Positions 13,817 to 45,500 of a DNA stretch of 64,000 bases are shown piece after piece. Each line of letters opens with the position of its first letter. Position 1 is the stretch's first letter. The position numbers were made by a program, and so were the translations under genes. Source of the stretch: Luscinia megarhynchos (taxonomy: Eukaryota; Chordata; Aves; Passeriformes; Turdidae); assembly GCA_034336665.1 (NCBI GenBank), contig CM067576.1, forward strand, positions 14,933,385 through 14,997,384. Reading direction: 5' to 3'. The notes beneath the pieces were generated by a model. It searched no databases, was not told the DNA's origin, and was given only the letters and a program-made list of their open reading frames with translations.

Positions 13817-16605
13817 ACATTCAAATGGGGCATACATTTTATTAAAAGCACCTTCTTCTTTATACAAACCTCCAAATAAAAATAATCTGTGTAGTTTACA
13901 TATTCTTAGTTTACATGTATAGTAAGAGAAAAGGTGTTTAACCTGAAAATTATTAAATGGAGGAGGAAGAAAAACTTATCCAAGGTGCACTTTGAAAACT
14001 ATCCCAAAGTTCTCAAAACCTTGCAAGATACAATACACAAAAATGACTTCTTCATTTCTGTAACATATGGTCCATTATTTAAGCCAGAAGAAAACTGCTT
14101 ACTAGAGTACCAAACTAGTATCAAACAGCTTAGAAAAAGAGCTCCTCATTTCATGAAACTCTGTCATTATACTAACAAAGCTGCTCGTTGTAGCTGAGAC
14201 TCTGAGTCCAGAACATGAAGTAAAAAACTGTTCTTGCTCTTCCTTCAAAGCCAAAGGAAGATTCTGGCCAGAAAATAATGATAGGAGTTGAAAATGACCT
14301 TTGATTCCAGTGCTAATAACCTGCTTTTACAAACAGGTACATGAAATGCCTGATTTATTCTCTGTGTACCTCCAAAGACAGTAGGTAGCTGTTTGGTTTA
14401 AGCACATCAACTGCTGAATGATGTTCTCCACTCCAAACTGCACTAATAAAAATCCTAGAAAGCTGCAAGACAAGAACTGGTGCACTGGAAATTTGTTTAT
14501 TTCAATTAATTAACTGTATTTTTCCTCTTTCTATTTTTTAAACAGAAGTCCCATGAACTCAAAAAAGTAACTTAGAAAAGCTAATATAACCTGAAATACT
14601 GCACAAAATGCACTTTTTAAATTGAATAAGCTGAATAATACTGTAACAACATTAAATCTATTGGGTCTGAGGGAGCCAAAGATAAATAACTGCCCTTGAA
14701 GCATGCTTTGTTCTCCTAAATTTTGAATATCCTCTCTTTGAAATGAAAAGCTTACGTATTTTTAACATCTTTTTAATATATTTTTAAAGCAAAGAGAATC
14801 CTGGTTGTTGAAAGTAACAACTGGTGATACAACATTTGAATTAGAAACCTAGCAGTGTATATCACAAATATTATTAGTTATAACTGAGTACACAATTTAG
14901 GAAGAAGAGCTTGGTCAAAATTTACATAATTGTTTATATTCTGCATAATTCAAAACACCCCAGCTGTCAATATGGTTCTCTTTTCTAAGTCTTGCTGCTG
15001 TACTTCTGTCATTCTGTAATGCTACTACAGAACATAATTTTTGAGCTTCTGAGCATATTTGTGAGCTTGCACAGTAGCCCTTTAAAAATATTTATAGTCA
15101 GCACTTAGTCCTAGATTTGGAAGTATTTTAAAAGCCTGGTTCTAGTGTTATTATGAATATACAAGGTTTAGTGTAAATATTTCATCACTACCAAGGGAAG
15201 CGACAAGTATGTTCCAAATATTTCCAGATCCAAAATGTGTATGGTTTAATGAAATCACTGGAATCTTGGCAAGCTATGCAAGCTGAGGAGCTGGCCCCTA
15301 AACAGAAGTTGTCATGATCAGACATGAGTTTTTTCAGTATCTCTGTTCCCTGACTGAGATAAGTAATTTGCACACATAGTCAATATTTTAATAGCAGGAT
15401 CAGTAACTGTGGCACAAATGCTAAATTTACCACTGGGCAGGGTTGGAGTGGCCAGGAGTTGGCAGCTGTGACCTCTTAAGAGACATCTGCAGGAACATTT
15501 GTAAGAGACAGTGTCTTCTACCTTCCTGCCCTCACAATTCCATAGAAGCTGCTTGGCAGCACACTCCATCTCTGAGAGACAGCATTTTCTAGATCATATT
15601 GCTAGCAAAAATTAAAGTCTGGTACAGCAGCAGTCTTCTAGCAGAGGTAAGGTGCCACCAATCAGCACTCTCTTGTTTCCTCTGAACTGCAACATCTCTT
15701 GGTTGCCCACAAGATTTTCCTCAGCCTGCTTTACCTTTAATCTAAGAAATAAAGGTACAGCCTGATCCCCACTCATACCAGATTTCCAGCCTCTATTTTA
15801 ATTGATGTAGAGACTTTGTGCATTTAGTGCTATCTAAATACCATCATTATCTAATTGTCCTAAACAAACTAAATGTACCAATCATATTGACTGCAATGTA
15901 CATTGAGATCCAAAACTCTATAGCAATGAGGCAAATGAATATATTTTTTACCAAGGAAATAGGACACCATTAACTTTCTTTAGGCAAAAAGGAGGGGAAA
16001 TGGAGATTTAAAGCATTAAAGACTTAAAGTTTAATGACTGATTGATTACTAACTGATTATTCTAGACATGCTCAATTTGCAGGGCACATGTCTTTTCTGA
16101 ACCTCATGGATACCTAAAGATGTAATCATTCTCTGCCTGATTCAAACAAACTTAAGCAAAGATCTTTCAGCCTCATCTGCATAAGACAGTACAGTTATAT
16201 GGAAAAAAAAAAACCAGGAAAATGTATTGAAATGTACAAAACTATGGACTCTTGATTCACGAACTTTAAACTGGAGTTACTAATCCTTTATACTATATAA
16301 CAAACTTTTTGAGGAGTCATGGCCTTAACTCACTGAGAAAACTTTAGGATATTAAAGTCCTTATTTCTTTCACTTCATAGCTTCAACAGATATTTCTACC
16401 ATTTCTTACAACAGGCTAAGAAACAGAAGATTTAAGATCAGTTTGTTTGCTGAGAATGGCATCATATGCTGTCTTACAGAGAATTTTCTGTTCAATGCAG
16501 CATGGGTTAGAGAGAGGTGTTTACATTTCCCCTCTTCAAACAGCCATTCAGCATTGTGCTGAGTGCTAGAGCTGGTTTTTTCTTGACAAAACACTCTAGT
16601 ATTAC
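13817..16605. other. Presumed 3' untranslated and flanking DNA of GABRA6
   Basis: No second coding exon or repeat was recognised. Part of this sequence is probably 3' UTR of GABRA6, but its end cannot be placed by eye. Confidence 0.5.
14496..14501 (-). terminator. First AATAAA on the transcript strand downstream of the GABRA6 stop
   Basis: TTTATT on the plus strand reads AATAAA on the minus strand, about 2.1 kb beyond the TGA at 16606. It is the nearest canonical polyadenylation hexamer I found. Nearer variants (ATTAAA, TATAAA) exist, so the true 3' end is unknown. Confidence 0.2.
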
Positions 16606-33258
<16,653 letters not shown>

Positions 33259-33530
33259 GCCGCAGGTGTGTGCGGGGCCGCTCGGGTGCCCTCAGCGCCG
33301 TCAGCTGGAGCCGGTGTCGGCGCTCATCCTCCCCTGGCCCCGGGGCCCGGCGGTGGCAGCGCCCGGCCGGCTCAGCCCCGGCCCGCCTGGTTCGTGCCGG
33401 GTGCCCGCGGCCGTGCGCGTCCCTCGGATTCGCCACCGCCGGCCAGCCTCGTCTGACTGTGCCAGGGGGGAATTAGGGTTTGGAGGGACGGTGCGCGGCC
33501 GGAGAGCAGTGACAATAATCGAATAAGGCA

Positions 33531-36500
33531 TTAGGGGAGATTAAAAGGAAGAAATCCACTGCTAGTTTTGGCATGGAATTAGCAGGGACCCGTTAGGAAA
33601 TCTGGAAAAGCGCTGGCATCTTGCTGATAGAGATTATGTTAGAAATGGCCTCAGCTTTTATTATGTTTATGGTTCACAGGGAGATTATTATGCAGCTTCT
33701 ACATCATTAGAACTTGGGAGGGAGGGAGGGGGGACCCTATAGTTTACAATTTACTGGCGGTTTTAACCTTTGTCGACAGTTTTCCTGCTGATCAATTCTT
33801 CAGAATTGTACAGAGATCTCCAGTATCTAAGCGTTGATATCTAGACATTGAGCACTAAAAGTTGGTTCTGGTTCAGATTTCTAATTTTATTTATTTTGTT
33901 TGGTTTTTTTCTTTTTTGTTTGGTTTTGGTTTCTTTTTTGGGGGGGCTGGGGGGTTGGTTTTTGGGGGTTCTGGTTTTTAGGTTTTTTAATACTAAGCTG
34001 TTTTGGAAGGTTACACACACAGATTTCACTCAGACTTTAAACCTAGGCATTACCAGGACTTTTGTTAGAACTGGAGCTCCTTACTTTTAAACCACTGGGA
34101 TTATGTATCATTACTAATTTTGTCCTGATAAGTACTGGCTGGATCATTACTGTCCCTTCCTTCAGTAAGTGTGTTAATGTAGTCAGGCCTAAAGGAAAAA
34201 AAAGTTCATGCTGCTCCAGCTTTTTCTGTGGCCTTATTACTTCTCAAAAAACAAGTGAATGATGTAACATTTTAGCTACACTGTGAACAAAGGAATGGGT
34301 CCGTTTTCTTTCCATGATAACACAGAGGGACAAATAAATGCACCAAAATAAATTAGTTGTTTTTATAATATTTTGTTGCATAAATCTCATTTTCATTGCC
34401 AGCTTCTAAGAAAATATATTAATTATCATGAAACGGAAAAAATGTATTTGCATGAAACTAGGAAAGTCATGTATTTATTCAGGAGTAAAACTAGATTAAG
34501 ACCAGCACTGTGGTTTTGTGCTCAAGTTTTGTATTTAAGAGAGGATGTGATGCTACAAAAACAAGAGAATTCAATGATGTAATTGAAAATACAAGGTACT
34601 TTCTGTCACTGAGTCCCTTTCCCTTTTGTCATGGGCAGTAATGTGACATAGAACAGTTGGAAACATGAGTTCCTGAAAATCCCTGGAAACGCTCTCTGAA
34701 TACACCAAAGATGTGAATTCTGTGAATTCATCATGGACTGGTATAGCTCAGGATGTTTGTTGTTATTCAGAACCATTCATCTGCATTAATTTATTCATAG
34801 ACAATACTACTGCATCTATGAAAAATCAAAGGTTTGTATGAAATACTAAGTGGCACAGGGAAAAGAAGAAAAGGGAATTCAACAGATCAGAACCTTCTGG
34901 GGTTATGTTCTTCTCTCTGGTCTTGATTAAAATCTACCACTTGAAACTTTGCCCCATTTTTTGATATATGTTTAATCTTAGACATGGTTGAGTTATTTGT
35001 GTACATCACTCTTTTCAGAATATTAAAACTGTGCTTAGCATGTAAACATCCATTTTTGTAAATATTCTTCCATTAATATTAAATATGTAAATACACTTAA
35101 AAGTTAAGGGCTCTTTTTTTTCTTTTATTTTTTATGGACATTGATTTTTCCTTCTAAGGGTTCTGTGTTCCATGTTTTACCTTGCATCACCTCTTGGTAT
35201 AATGTCCTGTTCTTTTTTCAATAAAGGAAAAACAGTCTTGGGAAAATATTAACAGAAGTATTCAAATTTCCTTCAAAAAATGTGCAAGAAGAGCTAACTT
35301 TATAAATTTAAGCATATGCTGTGTCCCATCAGCATCCCCAGCTGAATAGAACACATCCAATTTATCTTCTTTTAAAAGGTTTATTTTTGCAACTTCTTCT
35401 AATAAGCATCTCCTGAGTATTAAAATGCCAGTGCTACACGGGGCCACTAACCACTCCTTACATCTTTTATTTCACTTTGTTTTTTTGTGAATTAGGTAAG
35501 TCACATTTTCTGTTAGTAGCATAGTTGTCAATTGCCTTTTGTTCAATGGCACCCTGTTCCAAATGAGACTCCTACTGTGTAAAAATATAAACAATCTGTC
35601 TCATTCACTAAGAGTAGATTGGGATGTGAGTTAGAGATATAGAATTTTTCTTTTTCTCCTTTTATCTGGAATTTGGGGGAGTTTAATACATTTGCTTTTT
35701 GGACCCATTTGGGATACATCCTAGGCTAGGAGGTTCTCTGGACTCCCCTAGTCCAGAGAACATTATTATTATCTATTATTATTATGTCTATTATTATCTC
35801 GCCTCTGAGTCTAGCCCAGCAATTCTTGCATGGCAACAAGGATCTCTGATGGCAAAGCAAGAAACTTGGGCAGTGGGTTGCAGTCTTTGAATAAATTATA
35901 TAATTTCAGTATGGGATTTCCCTGCAAGAAAATGACATGATAATATTCTTCATAAGAAATTAAATTTAAAAAAAAAATCAAAATATTCCAGCCTACCTTT
36001 TAAAAAGTGCTAAAAGCAGCCTTTACATGGTAAGGGCAGTAGAAGGGGATTTACTGCCCCTGAGCTGAACAGTTTCAGGAGCTGAAAGAGGCTTTGGACA
36101 GATTGGTAAATCTAATTTATCTTGAATTTTCAGTTAATGTTTTCTTTTTGTGAATTGAAACTTTAAAGAGTGAAACAGATATATTCTCCTTCTCAGCAGT
36201 TTTGAAATTCTCTGCACCAAGAAGTTGTGTACTCTTGTATTTGTTTTCTGTTTATGAAATGTTCATACTATCAATTGTACAATTTTCTCTCTGAGAAGAT
36301 CAAACCAGCAAATTCTGTTGAGACCAGTTATCAAACCAGTTTAAAAATAAAAATATCTGAGAAAATGAGTTAGAAATTAGAATTTTAAAAGTGAACAGAG
36401 CACACTCTAAAAAGGAATAGTGATCTTGGAGATAGGAAGAGATGTTTCTTGGCAGACAAAGCTCTCATGAGAATAATGAAAATGTTATAAAAGGCTTGTC

Positions 36501-39500
36501 AGCAGCGTATGCTTTGGGCTGTTAATTAAGCAAACAATTTGGAAATTTGTTGTGAAAATGGCATGAGCTGAACAACAGGCTTGGAAAAAGTGAATGGCAA
36601 GTTGAGAAGTGTGGCGGCAAGATTTCACTTTCCAGCCGCTAATTTTATCACCTTGTAGGGTGTCATTAACACTGAGATGAAAAATGAAATTTCTGACTCA
36701 TTTGGGAATACTATTGCTGAAAATTAGATATTTTGCAACAGCTGAAAATATCTTGAGAAATTTTTTTTTTCTTCTTGAAACTGAGGCATTTCAGAATGAA
36801 AATTGACAAATTTCTGTGGCAACTAGGAAGTTAAAACATAACAGATTTGGCACAAAGGCTTACAAGATTGCAATTGAATCTCTCATATTTGCAGTTAATC
36901 TGATATCTGCTATCCTTTCAGCCCCTGATGGAGAAATGCATCCCCCATTTTTTTTGTTCAGCATCTACATACTACATAAGAGGAAATAAGATTTTATGCT
37001 ATGGATGTGATTATAAATTAACTCAAGGGTCATAGGGAAACTTTATTTTAAAATTGTCCTTACTTTATAGGAAAAACTTGCATTTCAATGTTTTATTTGC
37101 TTTCCTTTTTACAAGATTTCCCAGTGAATTAATTATTTTTACAGGGAATGTACAGCAGAGGTAGAAGGGAAGTAGTTTTAACATTGCATAATGTATAAAT
37201 GGAATGTCTGCCAGATTGGTGTACATACCTTCATGCTCATCTTGCTGTCAAAGTGTTTACTCTGTTTGCCCTTTCGAGTGTTTCCTCTTGCTTCCAAAAC
37301 CTTGAGGGAGAATATGTGCACATATTGTTACCTGTGCTGCTCACCCCACCCTGCCACAGATAATTCCAAGTGTGGATGAGTCATCTACTCACAAATTGCC
37401 TTTTTGGTACCTTGTAACTCCAGGAGCTGGCATAGGAGAGAGCAGCTATCAGAATGGAGGGAACACACTGAGGTAAAGATGCTTCTGCCCTACTTATTCA
37501 TGTCCTGCACAAAGCTCGACCACAGTGACAAATTTTCTAATTGATAAATATGAATTTATGCACCTGCAAAGACATATGCAGACATACATTCTTATTTTTC
37601 ATATTAATGCCTGGACATTTGAGCCTGTATGCATAGGAGATTGAACCTGAGTTTGCTTTTATGTCCAGGGAAGTCAAAGGTCCAAACAGACAGAAACTAT
37701 AACATTTCAAATCTCAGGCTGATTCTTAGACATTATTCAATATGCAGTCTAGCATAAACACTTCAGTAATGGAAAGAAGCTTGTTTTTGGCAGATCTGCT
37801 GGGTAGAAAATGAAACAAATTCTTCATTAAGCATTTTTGAAGGATGTGGGACAGACTGCTGTTCAGTTGTTATTACTTGTTCCACCTACTGTGCAGATAT
37901 ATAAATGGCATTTCAAAGTACAGATGGAACTGGCTGACACTGTGTGTACAAATCGATACAAGTATTGTGTGCTTACTTGTTTTTCTTAGGATTTCTGTCA
38001 TCACAGGAATTTAGTATTTCTGGGAAATGTGAGGTATCTATGAATCATTCTGTGAAAGCTCAGGGCTCTCTCTAGATGCCTATTGAGGCATCTACAAACA
38101 ACCTAAGCCAAACTGAAGGCCTTAGACTCCTTACTTGCTGTACAGAGGTAAAACACCACAAAACAAACGTGGAATAAACTGTGGCACCCTGGTTTGCCCC
38201 AGCACTTGAAATGATGCCTAATGATTTTTGCCCTTTTTTTTTTCTTTTATATAGTCTCTGTATTCTTTACACGAATATTTGGAGCTCTGTTGCCTGTTAT
38301 TGCATTCATAGCTAGTTTTCCCAGTACTTTTCCCTGCCCTGGTAGGCAGAAAGACAAAACACATTCCAAGACCCCTATGCTGTCTTGATTCTCCTTAGAA
38401 TCCACGACTGAAAAACTGCTCTTTCAGGCACATTTTCATCACCAAAGTTCAGTCCCATCTGAGGGGGGAGAATTTAGAAGGGGCTTGAACTGGGGGGAAT
38501 TGCATAACCACTGGTGATCCTAATTAGTGATTTTTGTCAATTATGCTAATTTACTAAATTTACAGAACAGTATTCATCCTGAGGAGGGCTGAGCTTTTAT
38601 GAACATTTTCCATATCTGCTCCTGGAATCCTTCAATAAAGATCAACCTTTGTATTACCTCCTATGCTAATGTTATCTCAAAAGTATGTGTTGTTTCACTT
38701 ATAGGTTCTTTAAGGCATCAGAAAGACCTTTTCTTTTGTCAGTATTTTTGCCATGTGCCATTCCAGTCACCTCTCAATATTAACTAACAAGAGGGCAGCA
38801 ACTGTTTCCTAGTCTGAACTGCAGAGGGAGGGAATCAGGAAGGGACAGCAATGCTATCTAACACTGTGTCATCATGTGCCTCTGTGTCTCAGTCACCTGT
38901 TTTTTTAAGCACCATAACCAACAGCAGAGCTGATTGTAGAGTGATCGTTCTGTCAGTGAATTTTTTGAAGCCTTGTTGGCTCTCCAGATCATCTCACTTA
39001 TGTAGTCAGATTCTCAATTTTCTTATGATGTTTCAGAAGTGTGTGTTTCAAAGACAGAACTGTTCTAAAAGAGGATGTTCTCTTGTACCTCAGAGATACA
39101 GTTAAGAAAGCAAAAACCTGATTCACTAGGTTATGTTAATTGTATTTGGTAGTAACCATCCATTATTATTTCAATTTAAGTAATCTTTACAGAGATATTC
39201 ACAATTTAAGAATAAGGCATAATATTAAGGAATAAGTGTCAGGGAAAAAATCCTTTATCTAAGGATAGACATTTACAGTAGGGAAAAACAGGTTCCACTC
39301 CATATTCTCTGGTTTTCTAGATATTGCATAAACTTTGCTGTCTTGACTTTATTGGAAATTGTCCTAGTCTTAATCTGGCAGAAGCAAGTTCTCCTTATGT
39401 CACTGTCAACCCAGGACACATTGAATCTCTGATTGTTTGGATAAGTTTCTAGAGCAGGTGTAAGGTACAAGCTCCGAATGAGAAGGAAATCCTCCTTTAG

Positions 39501-42500
39501 AAAAGGGGTAGGAGGTCCTGGGAGCTGCAGGCTCACTGCACCTGACTTGATGTGAAGCTTAGTGAACTCAACAGTGTTAACTAATCGTAATGCCTGTGAT
39601 TATATAATTGTAATAATGGTGACAATACTTTCTTTTCACTGGACAGGAAGTCTTTGATGAGAGAGAGATGGTTTCTAGCCTGGCATCCTTCACATTTGAA
39701 GAATCAGTGAACACAGATTCTTACATCTCAAGATTTCTGCTTGTTTGGAAGTCAGTCCTTTTTTATATTGCCTACAGACAATGATGAGCCCAAATGCACA
39801 GTGAAAAAAAAAAACAGTAAATCTGTGCTGGCTTTCTCTTAGTTGTGTGGTAGTTGTTACATGGGTTTCTATTCAGCTATGTAGATGGTGGACTGGGAAG
39901 GATGTACAGACAGATCATAGACACATTCAATATCTTTGTCTTTGACATAAAGATAAAGCTGGCTGGTTAAATATATGCATGGCTGCACAAGATACATAAA
40001 TTACACCAATTATTTAGGATATTGTAATGTGCTGGTTAGTATTCTTTCCTTGATCACATGTCTTTAGGAACCCACATTTAGAAATCAGCCTAGAGGAGCA
40101 AACCAACTTTTGTGTATGTATTTAATAACACTTTACCAACTATTACCTAATGAGGTTTTTTTTTTATTGAAGAGATTTAGGATTAAATTTAATTTGTTTT
40201 CATGTAAGTTTTGGAAAAAGGTAACTTTCTTACAGACTTACTTCTGAGATATGGATATTTCTCTACATGATTTTTGTTCCAAAAATATTATTAAAACCCT
40301 TCAACTCATTTTAAACCCAAAGGAAGGCAAAAAATTTAACTTTTGATTTAATCTTCAGTGGGTTTTGTTTGTTTGCTTTTACACAAGACTTTAAGAAAAC
40401 AGTGTGTGTGTGGTGCTTGATTGTCTTACTCAGAGTCACTTAAACCCCAACATTGCCTGGATGACTTCTTATGTTTTTAGATAATTCATATTTTTCTCTT
40501 GGAATCTCATAGTTCACTGGGTTTTGGGTTGTATGATAGCTAGCAAACTAATGTAGAAGTGTTAATTTATTGTAGGGGCTCTGAATAAGATTAATGCATG
40601 TTAGGTCCAGAATGCCTTAAATATATCACTTATTTTACTAAGCATATTAATATTTCACTTTGGAGTGATGTGGAAAACATTGATAACTGCTATCATCCCT
40701 TCCAGCTCACACACCTTGACTGTGATCAGAGGTTGGATTTATGTCCCTGTAGATACTCACCTAAGCACTTGAGCAAAATCAAGTCATCTATATTTGTCTC
40801 TGTTTCATAAATTCTCTCAAAAACATAATTTAAATGCGTGAGTTCCAAAGTCATGTGCTTGTATTTCTGTGCATTTAGGGATGTGGCATTAGCTGAGTGC
40901 TTGAACAGAAAGCAAGAGCCTCTTGTAAGTTGTTTGGCAGTCACAAGTTACACCAGTTTTTAAATATTGCACACTTCATACAAAATCCGTTCGGATAAAT
41001 ATTTGAAATTAAAATTGATTTTTCCTTTTATTGTGGCAAATAATTTTCCTGTAATTATAACCTTCAGGCTTTCCCTGCTTCTTTGCTGTCTCAGTGGAAA
41101 AATGAGGGGAGGGGGAAGGAGAAAGATTTCTGAAATTATTACTTGTGGATTATTTGGTAATCCTTAAAGGTTTCTCCTTATTTTCCTTCATTTCACAATA
41201 TTGAAATATCTTTTACCTTGCATGTTGGAGAGTATTTGGAATGCTTGCATAAAACACCCCATCTGACATCTGAATCTCTCCCTCTTGTTTGGATAGAGAT
41301 AAGCCACTTAAGTGTCTCTTAATTAGGTTCATTCCCAACAGTTGCTTGAAGTTATTAGAAAATATTAGATGTTTGCATTACAGAAAGCAGTAAGTTGTAC
41401 ATGTACTGCTCTGTGTTAGTAAACAATTAAAAAAATTTTATTCTGAAATTTCCTGTTTAAATGTTAGGAAATACAACAACAACAGTAAGTTTTGTATTAA
41501 AACAAATACAAATTACATTTGTCACACATTTTCCCCGAGGAGTTAGCAGCTTTTTTTCTCTGTCTACCTTAGTACTCACCTAACCTGCATATTAATCATA
41601 ATAATATTGAATGAGCTTTATATTTGACATCAGTTGTAACATTATCAAAGTTATGGTGCCATAAAAGATTAACTTGCCAAATATTTTGGAAAATGTAGCC
41701 TGTCTTTGTAAATCTCCTGAGGTATTTTACAGTCAATTTTTTTGCTTACCTGTCTGTATATATTTTAGACTACCAAATGGATGTGCTAAAATATTAATTT
41801 CTCATACTGCAAAAAAAATTCTGCCCCTTCTTGCATGCAAGTAAATCACTATATATTTATATACAAGGTGCTATATTTATTTGCTTTCTAACAAAAGTTC
41901 TTGGGCCTCTTAGAGAATGCAACATTTTTAGTGACTTTGCTGTGTACATCTGTAAAGATTGTCCCTAATGCCTGTTATGAACCGGTTTAGATGCAGAAGA
42001 GCCAGGGAAACTAAGCTTCTGTGAATAAAATGGATCAGACCCAGAAATGTTTGAAAAATACCCAAAAAAAAGTGATTAAAACCAAGCGAGGTTAGATGTT
42101 GGTGCCAAGAAATATTGGCATATTTATTTAATAGCAAAAGAAGCAAAGAGATAGAAAAAGAGTGATGCACATTCTGCACAGTGGAGGATGGGTGTTCACT
42201 GCTTCTCAGCAGAGGTTTTTCACCACACACCCAAAATCTCCCTTTCCCCAGCCCTTTGGTGTGAGGATCTGTGTGAGCCTGGCAGCTGATAAACCCAGGT
42301 TAACACCCTGAAGGTGCTAAACTTGATCCCTCTGTGAATGTATTTTGCCCCCAGACCAGAAATTAATTACTATATTTTATCTCCAGCAAGGAGCAGTGGA
42401 GCTCAGAAGACCTGTTCAGGGTGTGGTGGTTTCTCTGCAGTTTTTGTAACACAGTTGTGCTGTAATAAGCAAAGGTGTTTCATGAAGATGTTTAAGCCAT

Positions 42501-45500
42501 AAATTATCCCGTTCAGTCTCTGACAATGCTTCACTCTAAACAGGAGCTCACTGTCTCAGCCAATTGACATAGGGATTGAAAGCTTCAAATAAAGCCTAAT
42601 GTAGTGCAGTTTAAGGAAGTATCCATTTTTGTGTCTTCTCTGAGCTTAAAAGTAAGCATTGTTTATGTGCAAATGTTAAAAAAAGACCCAAGCAAAATTG
42701 ATAGTGTGAGCTGCAGGGAAAAAAACCCAAGCACAACAAACCAGAAAAATGTAATTTATTTTCAATAAATATAATAAGTACCCTCTTCCAATGCAATCCT
42801 AAATAAAAAGATAACTAAAGATGCAGGTTTATTTTAAAAAAATTAATGCAGAATTATTTATGTAGAAAATTATATTAATTACATTAATACATTAAAGATT
42901 ATTACATTGATAGTGTATTTGCCACATACTTATGTGGCAATATTTTATAAATATTTTTTTTCTGAATTTCATGAATCCATATAGTCTATGAATATTTTAA
43001 TAATGCTGTTTAGTAGTCCTCCAATACTTAAGAATTTTGAACCATCTGCCCCTCTTTTACAATAGCCTTCAAAATTGTAACTTACTGTAGATTTTTTTCC
43101 TATCTTCAGAGGTTTGTCGTACTGTATATACTATTTAGTACTATTTTTACAGTGGAAAACATTGTACTTCTTGGATGAGCATATTGGAATCAGTAATTTG
43201 TCACTTGTTATAAAACATAGAAATACTAATTAGAATTAAGTGCTTTCTAGGTATTTATAGCCTTTACTAGAAAGGGGATCTGGCAGTGGCTGAAATTAAA
43301 GACACAGAGAGAGAAAGAAAATAGAAAAAATATTTGTTTCAAATATTTTGCCAGATGTTCTTGGACATGATATATGGTAAAATAGTTAAATATACTCCAG
43401 AGTAATTCTATTACAACAGATATACTACTCAGAGGTTTATCAGGTTGCTGACACTTCTACATTTATAAAAATTGATCCTTTTAGTCTTTAAATAGAAAGA
43501 TAAATAAACACAATTTCAAGAGTGGATTGAAATGGATCTTTGATAGCCCTTCATATATGCATGATTTCTTAGTCCTGTTCATATGACTTAGTCAACACTC
43601 CTATCTTCTACTATCATCATCAGAACCCTTGAAAACACAGAAGTGCAGACAAAGCTTAGGAAATCTGATTTGGCACATGAAATTTCCTCCAGAGCATTCT
43701 TATTGATAGATTTAGGGAGGAAGAGATGTAATCCAGATTCCTGGTTTTGCTGAGCATCATGTAAGCATGGCAGTGAACTACTCTGTGCAGAGAAGCTCTA
43801 GACCTTGGGCACAGAGCACCTGAAAGAGTTGGGTTCTACCTTAGAACCTTGAACAAAGACAGTCCAAGTCAGCAGTTGTGTTGTGCCTCTCACAGCAAGA
43901 CCAAAATAATGGCTGTGACTACTAAAACAACCAAAAACCCCCACATGTGCTTTTATCCAAGCATTAATTTGCACAGGCAGTGGTTACAGCATGAGCATGG
44001 ACAGAGGATTTTCCAATTAAGCAAGGCTATAGTTTAGCAGATTTATTGCAATGCCTGCCATCAAACCTATGGTTTCATGGGATTGTGGCCCTCTGTTCCC
44101 ATTCCTCATCTCCTCCTGCTTCACTGTTGATAATTTTACTTTCCATAGCCTCATTCAAACTTGATAATAGTGAAAAAGCCCATCAATTTTAAATTAAATC
44201 CATCTGAAGTACATATTTGCTTCACCTAAATGATTTCTATTTCCTCCATTATTTTTGCAGTGTTGTGCTTATTAGGTTCTTGTATATAGTAGGTAATATA
44301 TTTTTTATATAACCATATAAACATACAGTCTCATTCAGCTGTAGCATCTTTTCATCCATATGCTAATGCATGTAATATGTAAGAGACAAAATAGTTTAGG
44401 CAGTGGACAAAACCCATTATATTATAGGACAACTGGAAGAAAAATAACAGTTTAATGACAGCTATTTTTATCTTCTTTATCCTATTTCCCAGTATAATTA
44501 TTTCTGGATCAGTGTCCTCCTTTTTGCATGCCAGCTTCTGTGAAGATACTGATTTTTTTTTTTTCTTTAATGTATCCTTACAATTTGTTTTCCCCAACTT
44601 GCATAGCTACATTTTCTCAATTTCTTACAAAAGTACTTATAACATTAAAAAAAAAAAAGATTATATTATTTTAATTTGGCATGTCAGCCTTTTCTTCTCA
44701 ACAGTAATGGTATTCCTAATTGAATCTTTAACATGATTTCCCTATGCAAATGCTTAGAAAATTAGAAAATTGTAGAAAATTAGATACAGATGCTGTTCCT
44801 CTCAGTTTAATCAGTGTGTTGGGTCACAGTGGCCTTAAGTTCTTAAGAGAAATTCAGCTTTCTAAAGTCTGAGAGCTTGAGTGGATGCACAGAAGGATAC
44901 TGGTTCTATTTGAAATGTCTTAACATCTATGGGTGAAACTGGTGGTCAGTGGATGAAAACTATCATGTATAATTTCTGAACTGATGAAGTGGTAGCATTA
45001 TGTTTCCTCTAGGACATGTATGTGACCTGGGTTGGGTAAAAAACAGCTCCTGCCCAATTAATTTTTGCCAGAGACTGCAATTCCACTACTTCTACTTTGT
45101 ATTACTGGGCTTATTTTTTATGCAATTTTTACCCAAAGTTTATGTGAATAGAACTGTCCATCACCAAACTAAACCTTTTCCTAGGCAGCATTTGCTTTAA
45201 AGGTAGTGCCTGAAACAGCAGCAGTAATTTTAGATTGACTTTTGCCACCTTTGTTTGTGTCCTGTGTCCCAGTAAATGTAATGTCTCTCTGCAGACTCAT
45301 CCTTCTACATTTTGAAGACTCAGCTACTTCTGGTTTAGCTTATCTACCCCAAAATCTGAAGTTATTAGTGGTGTACTTATTTGAGCGTATTATTCTAATT
45401 TTTATATTACTGTGTGAACCTACAAGAACATATATTTAAGTTCACATAAGTGCAAGAAAATCGTTTAATGAGAAAGAACTAGTATATGTAAATCTTGCCT

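Noticed and set aside
33885..33995. T/G-rich stretch as a telomere-like or regulatory array
   Set aside because: The units are irregular (TTTGGTTTT and GGGGGTT mixes) with no fixed period; low-complexity sequence is the simplest reading.
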